Assembly (NCBI RefSeq): GCF_012955605.1
Contig: NZ_CP052135.1
Location: 1,996,711-2,060,710, forward strand
Origin: Bacillus fonticola
GTDB lineage: Bacteria; Bacillota; Bacilli; Bacillales; JC228
Length of the DNA stretch: 64,000 bases
Direction of reading: 5' to 3'
The notes beneath the pieces were generated by a model that was not told where the DNA came from, searched no databases, and saw only the letters and a program-made list of their open reading frames with translations. Made by a program: the position numbers and the translations under genes. Positions 7,355-16,349 of this stretch are shown here, in pieces; the stretch's first letter is position 1; each line of letters opens with the position of its first letter.

Positions 7355-9634
7355 TTAGCTATGGCACGCTTCGCATTCTTCGATTTCCTCTTGAGAAGTG
7401 CTTCGTACGTAATACGTCGTTTTCAATCCTTGCTGCCATGCTTCTAAATGAATGTTCAATAACTCTTTTGCATGGATTGTATGTGGTACATACAGATTAA
7501 AGCTTACCGCTTGGTCAATGTGGCGTTGGCGAGCAGCGTTTTGACGAATGCTCCACGTTTGGTCAAGTTCGTGTCGAGCACGTTTGTAATACTCGTATGT
7601 TTTATGCGTGAGGTCTGGTGCCGTCACCTTAAACTTAAAGTTTTTCTTCTCCTCAGCAAATACGACCGAGTAAAGCGGGTCAATCCCGTCCGTAGAGCCT
7701 CCAATTTTTGCTGTAGACGAATTCGGAGCAACTGCCATCATGTACCCATTTCGCACACCTGTTGCGTTAATACGTTCTTGTAAGTTTGCCCAACGATTCG
7801 ATGTATAAGCTCTACGCGCAAAATAGGCACCTGTGTCCCATTCGGAGCCGGCAAATTTTTTGTATGCACCTTTTTCCTCCGCAAGTGTTTGTGAAGCTGA
7901 AATCGTGTAATAGGCAATGTCTTCGTACAATTCATCAGCATACCGAACAGCATCCTCAGACTCCCAGTACAATTCTTTTTTTGCTAATAGATGATGCCAA
8001 CCAAACGTCCCTAACCCAACAGCTCGATACGTTTGATTCGTTTCTTCAGCTTGTGGTACCGGAATGGTGTTGAGATCAATGACATTGTCAAGCATCCGTA
8101 CTTGAACAGAAATCAGTCTTTCGAGTACATCAGCCTCCACCGCACGAGGTAGATTAATAGAAGATAAATTACATACGACAAAATCCCCTGGTTTACGTAC
8201 GAGATGGTGGTAACCGCGCTCATCCTTATATTCATCCATAATCATCGTCGGTGACTGGTTTTGAGCGATTTCCGTACAAAGGTTAGAGCAGAAAATCGAG
8301 GTGCGTCCTACCCCATTCACATGTTTATTGGGATTTGCTTGGTTCATTGTATCGCGATAAAACATGTACGGAGTTCCCGTTTCTAGTTGCGCGATCATAA
8401 TGCGTGCCATAATGTCCATCGCTCGGTACGTTTTGCGTGGAAGTAACGGATGATGAACAGCTTCCTCATATTTCTGTTCAAAGTATTTTTCATCTTGCTC
8501 ATCATAAAAATCTTCAAGCCCTAGTGAAATGCCCTCTTCGTCTTTCCAACCCATCCATTTTTTCACTTCATACGGACAGAACACGTGCCATTCCCCAATC
8601 GATCTTCCGTCTTCGTCCTTTTCTTGAAGCTTTTTCATGAACAAATCTGGGATGGAAACTCCTGTAAAAATATCATGCGCTTTGCGGCGCTCGTCCCCAT
8701 TGTTTGTTTTCAAATCTAAAAATCCCATGATGTCTTTATGAAATACATCTAAGTAGACAGCAATCGCTCCTTTTCGTTGCCCAAGCTGATCAACGGAGAC
8801 GGCTGTTTGGTTCAGCTGCTTTAGCCACGGAATGACCCCTGAGGAATTCCCTTTAAATCCTTTAATATCTGAACCGAGCGCCCGTACTTTGCCGTAATAT
8901 ACGCCTATACCCCCGCCATCTTTAGAAAGGCGGGCGACATCAAAGTTGTTCAAATAAATGCCTTCTAAACTGTCATCGACCGTGTCAATAAAACAACTCG
9001 ACAGTTGACCGTACGTTTTACCTGAGTTTGCTAACGTAGGGGTCGCTACCGTCATATACAAGTTAGAGAGTGCCCAGTACGCCTCCTTTACAAGCTCAAT
9101 ACGACGCGCTTTATTCTCTTTACGCATGAGATTCATTGCAATGATCATAAACCGTTCTTGTGGGAGCTCGAAACGATTTTTGTCTTTATCCGTTGCTAAA
9201 TAACGATCTGCGAGGAGAAATAACCCAATATATGTAAAGTAATGATCGCGCTCTGGAACTAAAGACGCTTCTAGTTCATGAATGTCTTCTTTTGTATAGG
9301 CTTCTAGAAGATGTTGATGATAAACACCTTTATTTGTGAGTGTTGTGATGAGGTCATAAAAGAATCCATACCCGATTTGTGGGTCTGTTTCTCGGTTTTG
9401 TGCTGCTTCTTTATATAAGGTGTGCAAGTAAAAGCGTGCTGCTACATATGTCCAATTAGGCTCGTCTAATTCCACTTTATTTAGCGCGTGAAATTGACCC
9501 TGCTCAAACGCCTGATCTTCTGATAACACTTGCAAACGTGCTTCCAATGATGTTGTATCTAGGTTGTACTGTACTCCTATATTTTTCAACAAGTTCACTG
9601 CATCTTGTCGTACTTCCGTCTTCATCTCCACCAT
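7355..9634 (-). CDS. nrdA: Class I ribonucleotide reductase large (alpha) subunit
   Basis: About 759 aa from the ATG at 9634; a second ATG at 9625 is equally possible. It reduces ribonucleoside diphosphates to the deoxy forms. Active-site features are the Cys in SSCFIDTVDD, the N-x-C-x-E motif in SNLCTEI (thiyl-radical Cys), the partner Cys in CNLSSINL, the loop PNSSTAKIGGSTDG, and the C-terminal shuttle pair CEACHS. The N-terminus does not show an obvious complete ATP-cone, so overall activity control may be missing. It leads an operon with nrdB and flavodoxin and is preceded by two NrdR boxes. Confidence 0.95.
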   Translation of the reverse strand: MVEMKTEVRQDAVNLLKNIGVQYNLDTTSLEARLQVLSEDQAFEQGQFHALNKVELDEPNWTYVAARFYLHTLYKEAAQNRETDPQIGYGFFYDLITTLTNKGVYHQHLLEAYTKEDIHELEASLVPERDHYFTYIGLFLLADRYLATDKDKNRFELPQERFMIIAMNLMRKENKARRIELVKEAYWALSNLYMTVATPTLANSGKTYGQLSSCFIDTVDDSLEGIYLNNFDVARLSKDGGGIGVYYGKVRALGSDIKGFKGNSSGVIPWLKQLNQTAVSVDQLGQRKGAIAVYLDVFHKDIMGFLDLKTNNGDERRKAHDIFTGVSIPDLFMKKLQEKDEDGRSIGEWHVFCPYEVKKWMGWKDEEGISLGLEDFYDEQDEKYFEQKYEEAVHHPLLPRKTYRAMDIMARIMIAQLETGTPYMFYRDTMNQANPNKHVNGVGRTSIFCSNLCTEIAQNQSPTMIMDEYKDERGYHHLVRKPGDFVVCNLSSINLPRAVEADVLERLISVQVRMLDNVIDLNTIPVPQAEETNQTYRAVGLGTFGWHHLLAKKELYWESEDAVRYADELYEDIAYYTISASQTLAEEKGAYKKFAGSEWDTGAYFARRAYTSNRWANLQERINATGVRNGYMMAVAPNSSTAKIGGSTDGIDPLYSVVFAEEKKNFKFKVTAPDLTHKTYEYYKRARHELDQTWSIRQNAARQRHIDQAVSFNLYVPHTIHAKELLNIHLEAWQQGLKTTYYVRSTSQEEIEECEACHS

Positions 9635-9707
9635 CGCTCCTCTATTAACAAATCGAAAATTCGATAGTATCACTCTATCAAATCTATGTAGTAAACTCAA
9701 TAACAAA

Positions 9708-9755
9708 ACACAATATATTGTACAGAAATCAATACAGCAACACTACATGTAGCGT
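9708..9755 (-). promoter_or_regulatory. Tandem NrdR boxes over the nrdA promoter
   Basis: Two 16-bp near-palindromes, ACACAATATATTGTAC (9708-9723) and ACACTACATGTAGCGT (9740-9755), are 32 bp apart start to start, about three helical turns, as in known NrdR-controlled promoters. On the minus strand a sigma-A promoter TTGCTG (9740-9735), 17 bp, TATATT (9717-9712) is covered by both boxes. Binding of the repressor NrdR would block RNA polymerase directly. Confidence 0.82.
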
Positions 9756-9793
9756 CGCTGTAAGGTGTAAAGCATTTGATAATTTTTTTCACA

Positions 9794-10630
9794 CTATCTT
9801 CTATAGTTCCATTCATCAGATTCGTAGCGCTCTTTGGCCAGTTTTTGAACGTATGCCTCTTCTTCTTCCGATAAAGTATAAGGTTCTAGGTGAATGTTAA
9901 GACCTTCTTCGAATCCAGCTCGAAAGGCTTCGCTTGCTTCTTCGTATGACACAGGAGCTTCCCTCAGTGCATTGATCGCCACTGCCTTACTACGAAATGC
10001 GCGCTGCATACGTTCTTTTACACGTTCACTCGGATACTTGAACAAAGAGAACAGCTTGTCCTCATCTAGATCTAAAAGAATAGAACCGTGCTGTAGGATT
10101 ACGCCTTTCTGCCGAGTCTGCGCACTACCAGCCACCTTCCGTCCTTCTACAACGAGCTCATACCAACTTGGCGCATCAAAGCAAACCGCAGAACGTGGGT
10201 TCCTGAGCGCTGCTTTTTCATCATCTGTACGCGGAACAGCAAAATACGCTTCTAATCCCAATGAACGAAATCCTTGCAAAATGCCCTCTGAAATAACACG
10301 GTAAGCTTCTGTCACCGTTTGTGGCATATCTTTATGAGCTTCTGAAACGATCACACTGTAAGTCAACTCGTGCTCGTGTAAAACGCCTCGTCCACCAGTA
10401 GGTCTTCTGACAAAGCCGAGACCTAAATCGTGGATAGCATCCATATTGATTTCTTTTTCGACTTTTTGAAAATATCCAATTGATAAAGTCGCTGGATTCC
10501 ATGTATAAAAACGAATCGTAGGCGGAATTTTCCCTTCGCTATGCCAATCAAGTAACGCTTCATCCAGCGCCATGTTATAAGATGGCGCTCCTCCTGAAGT
10601 TTCCAAAAAACGCCATGTTTCTTTCGACAT
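9794..10630 (-). CDS. lipM: Octanoyltransferase LipM
   Basis: 278 aa. It transfers octanoate from acyl carrier protein to lipoyl-dependent proteins (GcvH in B. subtilis), the first step of lipoate synthesis. Biotin/lipoyl ligase-fold features are visible: [17 protein letters not shown] near residue 80, the probable catalytic Cys in SAVCFD (about residue 150), and the conserved Lys in [10 protein letters not shown]. Its position near the glycine cleavage genes fits the lipoyl requirement of that system. The ATG at 10630 has an AAGGG site 10 bases upstream. Confidence 0.92.
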   Translation of the reverse strand: MSKETWRFLETSGGAPSYNMALDEALLDWHSEGKIPPTIRFYTWNPATLSIGYFQKVEKEINMDAIHDLGLGFVRRPTGGRGVLHEHELTYSVIVSEAHKDMPQTVTEAYRVISEGILQGFRSLGLEAYFAVPRTDDEKAALRNPRSAVCFDAPSWYELVVEGRKVAGSAQTRQKGVILQHGSILLDLDEDKLFSLFKYPSERVKERMQRAFRSKAVAINALREAPVSYEEASEAFRAGFEEGLNIHLEPYTLSEEEEAYVQKLAKERYESDEWNYRR

Positions 10631-10747
10631 CCTCGTATCCCTTCTTTTCTACTCTTCATATCGACATTAGTCTAGCAAAGTTCTTTCTCGATGAAAACTC
10701 GGCAAATCTAAAGAATTTTGTCAAGGGGAAAAGGGAATGAATTCTCT

Positions 10748-10776
10748 TTGCTCTTTTAATTTTTGCCCGTTATAAT
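10748..10776 (+). promoter_or_regulatory. Sigma-A promoter of yqhL
   Basis: TTGCTC (10748-10753), a 17-bp spacer and a perfect TATAAT (10771-10776) lie 41 bp upstream of the yqhL start. Confidence 0.75.
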
Positions 10777-10817
10777 AGAAAGAGATCGAATTTAGTGCTA
10801 GAAGGGGAGATTAGTCT

Positions 10818-11195
10818 TTGATCGGATTGATTGTTGTCCTTGCAGCTATTTTGGCATACGGACTTTTTACGTACTTTTATCAGAAGAAGATTTTGAAAAG
10901 ACTTACGCAAGAACAATTTATCGAAGGATATCGGAAAGCACAATTAATTGACGTGCGTGAACCGAAGGAATTCGAAGGCGGACACATTCTCGGTGCACGC
11001 AACATTCCAACGACACAGCTAAAAATGCGTCTACAAGAAGTCCGTCCTGACAGACCGGTGTACATCTACTGTCAAAACTCAATGCGGAGTGGTCGTGCCG
11101 CACAAATGTTATACAGAAAAGGCTATCGTGACCTGTACACATTAAACGGCGGATTTAAAAAGTGGACTGGAAAAATTAAATACAAAAAACAGTAG
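10818..11195 (+). CDS. yqhL: Membrane-anchored rhodanese-domain protein (YqhL type)
   Basis: 125 aa; ORF starts with a TTG at 10818 after GAAGGGGAG. One N-terminal membrane helix (about residues 2-20) is followed by a single rhodanese domain with DVREPKEFEGGHI and the active-site loop YCQNSMRSGRA, where the Cys carries persulfide sulfur. It is presumably a sulfurtransferase at the inner face of the membrane; substrate unknown. It is monocistronic with its own promoter and terminator, divergent from lipM. Confidence 0.92.
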   Translation: MIGLIVVLAAILAYGLFTYFYQKKILKRLTQEQFIEGYRKAQLIDVREPKEFEGGHILGARNIPTTQLKMRLQEVRPDRPVYIYCQNSMRSGRAAQMLYRKGYRDLYTLNGGFKKWTGKIKYKKQ

Positions 11196-11208
11196 AACTC
11201 TCACGTGA

Positions 11209-11240
11209 CCCACTAACAGGCCTTACCGTTAGTGGGCTTT
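11209..11240 (+). terminator. Terminator of yqhL
   Basis: CCCACTAAC (11209-11217) pairs with GTTAGTGGG (11228-11236), followed by CTTTT. Confidence 0.8.
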
Positions 11241-11387
11241 TGGTTTTCTAATACTTCAACTTATGAGTGGATTTCACAAATCAGAGCCCATGCAGCGCAA
11301 GGGTTTTGATACATAGTAAAAGGAGTACCTCCCCAAGTCTTGTATAATGGTAAGTAAGCACGAACCAAAAGACTGGAGGAACTCCCC

Positions 11388-11544
11388 ATGGTTAGTATAC
11401 GCCAAGAGAGCTTGTTTAACATCCAAGAATGATACGAGATGGTACCTACCCAACGTTATCAAGAGATGATTTCAGCGATAGATTTGGATGAAATTTACCA
11501 CAATGTAACCAAAAAGTCTCGGTTGGGTGCTCCCAAAAAATTAT
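11388..11544 (+). pseudogene. 5' remnant of a DDE transposase gene
   Basis: After a GGAGGAACTCCCC site the ATG opens a reading resembling the N-terminus of IS4/IS1182-type transposases: RQESLFNIQE, an internal TGA, then YEMVPTQRYQEM and KKSRLGAPKKL. Similarity stops near 11544, where unrelated sequence and a GC-rich repeat begin. The gene is therefore both truncated and interrupted. A piece of a possibly related transposase lies at 29826-30175. The exact IS family is uncertain. Confidence 0.65.
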
Positions 11545-11566
11545 GCTCAATCTTGATTTCCAAACC

Positions 11567-11693
11567 GTTGATTGGAGCGGAAGGCGGCGACTCCTGCGGG
11601 AAAAGCGTGGCCAGGTGAGACCCCGCAGGAGCGAAGCGACGAGGAGGCTCACGGCCCGCCCGCGGAAAGCGTCCGCCTGTAGCGGAAATCAAC
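11567..11693. repeat. GC-rich dispersed repeat, copy A
   Basis: A 127-bp element bounded by the inverted ends GTTGATT and AATCAAC. It is far richer in GC than its surroundings and has internal complementary arms (CTCCTGCGGG with CCCGCAGGAG; GGCGG with CCGCC). Related modules occur at 21564-21893, 28592-28717, 29118-29335 and 56850-57355. Here it abuts the transposase scar between yqhL and gcvPB. It has no coding capacity that I trust. Confidence 0.85.
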
Positions 11694-11807
11694 ACCCAAG
11701 TCCAACGGCCACAAATTAGGAAATTCTAGCAACAACTATTATGCTGGTCTGTGTTTCTTTAGAAAGTGATTTATGAAATTGATTCTTATGACAAACCAAT
11801 AAATAAA

Positions 11808-11834
11808 AATGAAAAAGGACCTCACAAGGGGGCC
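11808..11834 (-). terminator. Terminator of the gcv operon
   Basis: AAAAAGGACC and GGCCCTTTTT form a stem with one G-U pair, ending in a U run on the minus strand, 9 bp after the gcvPB stop. Confidence 0.8.
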
Positions 11835-11842
11835 CTTTTTCA

Positions 11843-13300
11843 TTACGCTTTCTGATAACGCAACACGGGTTTTCTCGCTGCCTGTGTTTCGTCTAGACGA
11901 GAAATAACAGTCGTGTGCGGTGCTTCTTGAACAATTTCTGGATTTTCTTCGACTTCTTTTGCAATGTGAATAAGCGTATCACAAAATGCGTCTAAAGTTT
12001 CTTTTGACTCGGTTTCAGTCGGTTCGATCATCATACATTCCTCTACGTTTAACGGGAAGTAGATAGTCGGTGGATGGTATCCGAAATCAAGCAAGCGTTT
12101 CGCTATATCAAGCGTGCGCACGCCGAGTTTTTTCTGGCGTTTCCCACTGATTACAAATTCGTGTTTACAGTGCGTATCGTATGGAAGATCAAAGTATGGT
12201 TGCAAACGACGCATCATGTAGTTCGCATTTAACACAGCGCCTTCTGAAACTGCACGCAAGCCCGCTTCTCCCATCGTACGAATGTAAGCATAAGCACGAA
12301 CATTAATACCGAAGTTCCCCCAAAACGGCTTCACTCTTCCGATGGATTGTGGGCGGTCTTCATCAATGATGTACTCGTTCTCACGCTTGGTCACGATTGG
12401 TTTTGGAAGGAATGGGATCAAATCTTCTTTCACCCCTACTGGTCCAGAACCTGGTCCACCACCACCGTGTGGCCCTGTAAACGTTTTGTGTAAGTTCAAG
12501 TGAACGACGTCAAAGCCCATGTCTCCAGGACGTGCTTTTGACATGATCGCGTTTAAGTTGGCTCCGTCGTAGTAGAGCTTGCCGCCCGCGCCGTGGACAA
12601 TTTCTGCCATCTCTACAATATGCTTTTCAAACAAACCGAGCGTGTTCGGATTTGTGAGCATAAGCGCTGCGGTTTCCTCGTTCACAACGCGACGTAAATC
12701 TTCGAGATCAACGAGTCCGTTTTCATCTGATTTTACGGTAATCGTCTCAAAACCCGCAACAGTCGCCGATGCCGGATTTGTTCCATGAGCAGAGTCCGGA
12801 ACGATCACTTTCGTACGCTTCGTATCGCCATTCTTCTCATGGTACGCACGGATCATCATTAAACCAGTCCACTCACCGTGAGCACCTGCTGCGGGCTGTA
12901 GCGTAATTTCATCCATGCCCGTAATAATACGTAGCTCTTCTTGCAATTCATACATAAGTTGCAAAGCGCCTTGAACCGTTTTCGGGTTTTGCAATGGATG
13001 AATGTGGGCAAGCCCGTCTAAACGCGCGACTTGTTCATTCACTTTCGGATTATATTTCATTGTACAAGAACCGAGCGGGTAAAAGCCTGAGTCTACACCG
13101 TGATTTCGTTTAGAAAGCGCTGTGTAGTGACGAATTAAATCAAGTTCACTCACTTCTGGAAGCCCTGGTGCCTCGGTTCTAACAAAAGTTCCACCTAGTA
13201 CTTCATCAAGATCTACTTCAGGCACGTCAAGGTCAGGTAAACTATGTGCAATACGTCCTTCTTTACTGTGTTCGAATATGAGAGGGAAATCAGTTGCCAT
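11843..13300 (-). CDS. gcvPB: Glycine dehydrogenase (decarboxylating) subunit 2
   Basis: 485 aa, normal for the split P-protein. It carries the pyridoxal-phosphate site, with the Lys in HLNLHKTF followed by the Gly-rich [11 protein letters not shown] loop. With GcvPA it decarboxylates glycine and passes the aminomethyl group to lipoyl-GcvH. Its ATG at 13300 lies inside the end of gcvPA (11-bp overlap), giving translational coupling. It is the last gene of the riboswitch-controlled gcvT-PA-PB operon. Confidence 0.97.
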   Translation of the reverse strand: MATDFPLIFEHSKEGRIAHSLPDLDVPEVDLDEVLGGTFVRTEAPGLPEVSELDLIRHYTALSKRNHGVDSGFYPLGSCTMKYNPKVNEQVARLDGLAHIHPLQNPKTVQGALQLMYELQEELRIITGMDEITLQPAAGAHGEWTGLMMIRAYHEKNGDTKRTKVIVPDSAHGTNPASATVAGFETITVKSDENGLVDLEDLRRVVNEETAALMLTNPNTLGLFEKHIVEMAEIVHGAGGKLYYDGANLNAIMSKARPGDMGFDVVHLNLHKTFTGPHGGGGPGSGPVGVKEDLIPFLPKPIVTKRENEYIIDEDRPQSIGRVKPFWGNFGINVRAYAYIRTMGEAGLRAVSEGAVLNANYMMRRLQPYFDLPYDTHCKHEFVISGKRQKKLGVRTLDIAKRLLDFGYHPPTIYFPLNVEECMMIEPTETESKETLDAFCDTLIHIAKEVEENPEIVQEAPHTTVISRLDETQAARKPVLRYQKA

Positions 13301-14642
13301 CGATTGCCACCACCTGTTCTACAAACTCATGGATTTCATTCTTAGTCCGTTGCTCTGTCACGGCTACGAGCATACGATGTGACCACTCCGATCGTACATT
13401 TCCTAGATCATAACCGCCTATGATTCCCTTTTCAAACAGGGCATCGTTCACTTCAGAAACAGGGCGATTTAGTTCAATGACAAACTCATGGAAAGTCGGT
13501 TGCTCAGTAATGACGCGCACCCCTGCCTTTAGCAAAGCACGCTTCGCATAGTACGCCTTTTGCGCATTCTGCTTAGCGAGTTCGACCACGCCATCCTTTC
13601 CGAGTGCAGACATGGCAACGCTAGCCGCCAGTGCGTTCAACGCTTGGTTTGAACAAATATTAGAAGTTGCTTTATCACGACGAATGTGCTGTTCACGTGC
13701 TTGTAGCGTCAACACAAAACCGCGGCGACCTTGTTCATCAACCGTTTGACCAACAAGACGACCAGGTACTTTTCGCATAAATTTACTCTTCACAGCAAAG
13801 TACCCACAATGTGGCCCACCGAAGCTTTGCGGGATACCAAACACTTGTGCATCACCGGCAACGATGTCACAACCAAACGCACCTGGAGGCGTTAAACAGC
13901 CAAGCGCAAGTGGATTACTTGAAGCAATGAACAACGCTTTTTCGTTTTCAAGTAGCTTTTGCAAACGATCCATCGGTTCAATACGACCGAAGAAGTTCGG
14001 ATACTGCACAATTACAGCCGCTGTATCATCGGACATAAGACCTTCCAATGCCTCCAAATCTGTTGTACCGTCTTCTGTTAATGGAATCATTTTTACGTCG
14101 ATGTATTGACCTTTTGCATATGTGGTGATAACTTCTTTCGCTTGTGGGTGGACAGCGTCTGACACGAGCAGTGTGCGGCGCTTCGTTTGACCCGCTGCCA
14201 ACATAGCCGCTTCTGCTAACGCTGTCGGCCCGTCATACATAGATGAGTTGGCAACGTCCATTCCTGTCAATTCACAAATCATCGTTTGGAATTCGAAAAT
14301 CGCTTGCAATTCGCCTTGCGAAATTTCCGGCTGATACGGTGTATACGCGGTGTAAAACTCTGAGCGAGAAATCACGCTATCTACAACAGATGGAATGTAA
14401 TGATCATAAACGCCTGCACCTAAAAATGACGTATACGTTTTTGAGTCAGCATTTTTGGCAGCGAATTGGCGAAACGTTTTCACCAATTCTCCTTCTTTTA
14501 ATGCACGCTTTAATGGCAAATGGTCTGGTGTGCGTACTGCTTTTGGAATGTCGGAAAACAACTCTTCTACTGAAGACACGCCAATCGTATCTAACATCTG
14601 ACGTGTATCTTCTTCTGTTTGTGGCAAATAGCGATGTGTCAT
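13290..14642 (-). CDS. gcvPA: Glycine dehydrogenase (decarboxylating) subunit 1
   Basis: 450 aa from the ATG at 14642 after AAGAGGGGG. It is the N-terminal half of the P-protein, with a PLP-type fold but without the Schiff-base Lys, which is in subunit 2. Family segments include [14 protein letters not shown] at the N-terminus, [12 protein letters not shown] and [17 protein letters not shown]. The start lies 17 bp after gcvT; the end overlaps gcvPB by 11 bp. Expression depends on the upstream glycine riboswitch. Confidence 0.97.
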   Translation of the reverse strand: MTHRYLPQTEEDTRQMLDTIGVSSVEELFSDIPKAVRTPDHLPLKRALKEGELVKTFRQFAAKNADSKTYTSFLGAGVYDHYIPSVVDSVISRSEFYTAYTPYQPEISQGELQAIFEFQTMICELTGMDVANSSMYDGPTALAEAAMLAAGQTKRRTLLVSDAVHPQAKEVITTYAKGQYIDVKMIPLTEDGTTDLEALEGLMSDDTAAVIVQYPNFFGRIEPMDRLQKLLENEKALFIASSNPLALGCLTPPGAFGCDIVAGDAQVFGIPQSFGGPHCGYFAVKSKFMRKVPGRLVGQTVDEQGRRGFVLTLQAREQHIRRDKATSNICSNQALNALAASVAMSALGKDGVVELAKQNAQKAYYAKRALLKAGVRVITEQPTFHEFVIELNRPVSEVNDALFEKGIIGGYDLGNVRSEWSHRMLVAVTEQRTKNEIHEFVEQVVAIDGN

Positions 14643-14659
14643 CGTTGTAGTTCCCCCTC

Positions 14660-15751
14660 TTATCCTCTTTTATAAAATGGCGTCGAGACAACCTGTGCTT
14701 TTCGTTCCTTCCCGCGGATATTTACATACACTTCAGTTGCAAGCTCTGTATGATCTACATCCAATATAGCAAGTCCGAGCGATTTCTCTAGAGTAGGAGA
14801 TTTTGTTCCAGAAGTAACTGTTCCAATCACTTTACCTGAAGCGACTACTTCATAACCGTGTCTTGGGATGCCACGATCTATCATTTCAACCCCTACTAGC
14901 TTCCTTGTTAAGCCTGCTTCCTTTTGTGCATGGAGCGCTTCTTTTCCAATGAAATAAGCCTCTTTTTGTGTTTTGACCGCAAAACCAATACCCGCTTCCA
15001 AAGGAGAAATATCGCGTGTCAACTCTTGGCCGTACAACGCCAAATTCGCTTCAAATCGAAGGGTATCACGCGCACCAAGACCACATGGAAGTAGTCCTTC
15101 GTCTTTACCCGCTTCCAAAATTGCCGCGAACAATTTTTCCGCTGCTGTTGCCGGGCAATACAGTTCAAAACCGTCCTCACCCGTGTAACCTGTCCGACTC
15201 ACGAGCGTAGGTACCCCCGCAATCTGGCAATCTTCTACAAATCCGAAGAAGCGAATGGAAGAGAGGTCAACATGCGTCAAGGTTTGCACAATTTTCTCTG
15301 CTTTCGGACCTTGGATAGCTAGTTGTGCCCACTCTTGTGACACGTTTTCAACACGCACATCAAACTCTCCTGTATGTTTTTGCAACCACTGGAAATCTTT
15401 GTCCGAATTAGCCGCATTCACAACGAGCAAATACGATGCATCGTCAAGTTTATAAACGAGCAAATCGTCTACTGTGCCACCGTCTTCATAGCACATCGCC
15501 GTATATTGTGCACGACCTATTTTTAATTTCTCCACATCATTTGTCAGCATCATATTTAAGTAGCGTTCAGCATCTTTTCCTTTAACAGTCACTTCTCCCA
15601 TGTGAGAGACATCAAACAAACCGGCTGCTGTTCTTACTGCGTGGTGTTCTTCACCAATCCCCGAATATTGCACAGGAAGTTCCCAGCCACCAAAGTCGAT
15701 CAGTTTACCTCCTAAACGAACGTGCGCATCAAACAACGGTGTATGTTTCAA
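14660..15751 (-). CDS. gcvT: Aminomethyltransferase (glycine cleavage T-protein)
   Basis: 363 aa from the TTG at 15751. I prefer this to the upstream TTG at 15769 because the sequence between them contains the Shine-Dalgarno itself (AAGGGGG, 8 bases before 15751). The start then gives [14 protein letters not shown], as in other T-proteins. It transfers the C1 unit from lipoyl-GcvH to tetrahydrofolate and frees ammonia. Folate-site features include DVSHMGEV, the ANSDKDFQW segment and [11 protein letters not shown]. It heads the operon. Confidence 0.96.
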   Translation of the reverse strand: MKHTPLFDAHVRLGGKLIDFGGWELPVQYSGIGEEHHAVRTAAGLFDVSHMGEVTVKGKDAERYLNMMLTNDVEKLKIGRAQYTAMCYEDGGTVDDLLVYKLDDASYLLVVNAANSDKDFQWLQKHTGEFDVRVENVSQEWAQLAIQGPKAEKIVQTLTHVDLSSIRFFGFVEDCQIAGVPTLVSRTGYTGEDGFELYCPATAAEKLFAAILEAGKDEGLLPCGLGARDTLRFEANLALYGQELTRDISPLEAGIGFAVKTQKEAYFIGKEALHAQKEAGLTRKLVGVEMIDRGIPRHGYEVVASGKVIGTVTSGTKSPTLEKSLGLAILDVDHTELATEVYVNIRGKERKAQVVSTPFYKRG

Positions 15752-15811
15752 GATTAATTCCCCCTTCAATATCTAAACGGTTACAAGCGGAAGCATCCTC
15801 TTCGGACGAAC

Positions 15812-15856
15812 AAAAAAAGGACAAAGAACACGACTGTACATCGTCTTCTCTGTCCT
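15812..15856 (-). terminator. Terminator of the glycine riboswitch expression platform
   Basis: A 16-base stem with one mismatch and G-U pairs (15841-15856 with 15820-15835 in genome coordinates), followed by seven U on the minus strand, about 60 bp before the gcvT start. It lies between the aptamer and gcvT, as expected for an ON switch in which bound glycine prevents termination. Confidence 0.85.
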
Positions 15857-15942
15857 GTTCCGGCTTCACTAAACATAGGAGGTGTCCGGCGAAAAAAATG
15901 AGCGCATCCACGACTCACTTTTTTCCATTCAGAGGTGCGTCC

Positions 15943-16022
15943 ATGATAAGTACTTTTGCCTGAGAGTTTCACGATTCTCGCTTGCCCCTTCGGCGCCAAT
16001 AGTTTGGTCTCTCCCTATCATG
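15943..16022 (-). promoter_or_regulatory. Glycine riboswitch aptamer controlling gcvT-gcvPA-gcvPB
   Basis: Minus-strand sequence has the aptamer core: P1 ends ATGATA/TATCAT, GGGAGAGACC, GCGCCGAAGGGGCAAGC, then CTCTCAGGCAAAAGTACT. These are hallmark conserved pieces of the gcvT RNA motif. Only this aptamer is canonical. The following 85 bases contain a long A/U-rich hairpin and a short CGCCGGACACC run where a second aptamer would usually be, so this may be a singlet with a degenerate partner. Confidence 0.92.
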
Positions 16023-16349
16023 TCATTCGCTATATTATGCTCGCACAATGCGAGTAGGGCGGACGTTGCGTCATGATCTTAGTCCGCATTCCTTATAAAG
16101 TATCCCTAAGGTGGTTATACTACGACTACACTTTGTGAATAGTATGTCACATTTCTCACCATAATCCTACCACTACATAAAAGAAAGAAGCAATCCTTTT
16201 TATGTGCTTTTCACAAAAAATAGCGAATCAGTTAATGACGTGATAAAAACACTTAGTAGAAATAGGTTCCGCATACTGTTTCTAGAGCCACGCAAACTAT
16301 TTAAATGAACGGATAGCAGCCCAGATGCTAGTCAAGGAGGGAATCCGCA
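16023..16349. other. Divergent gcvT / yqhH control region
   Basis: The gcvT transcript leader begins here (minus) and the yqhH promoter must lie here (plus). A hairpin GCGGAC...GTCCGC (about 16059-16088) and a smaller CTCGCA...TGCGAG hairpin precede the aptamer. I could not pick a clear sigma-A promoter for either side. No gene is seen. Confidence 0.5.

Noticed and set aside
6264..9752. Several 60-100 codon plus-strand frames opposite nrdB and nrdA
   Set aside because: They are antisense shadows of strongly conserved genes and lack ribosome sites.
14243..14650. 135-codon plus-strand frame opposite gcvPA
   Set aside because: Antisense to a conserved enzyme gene; composition and lack of start signal mark it as a shadow.
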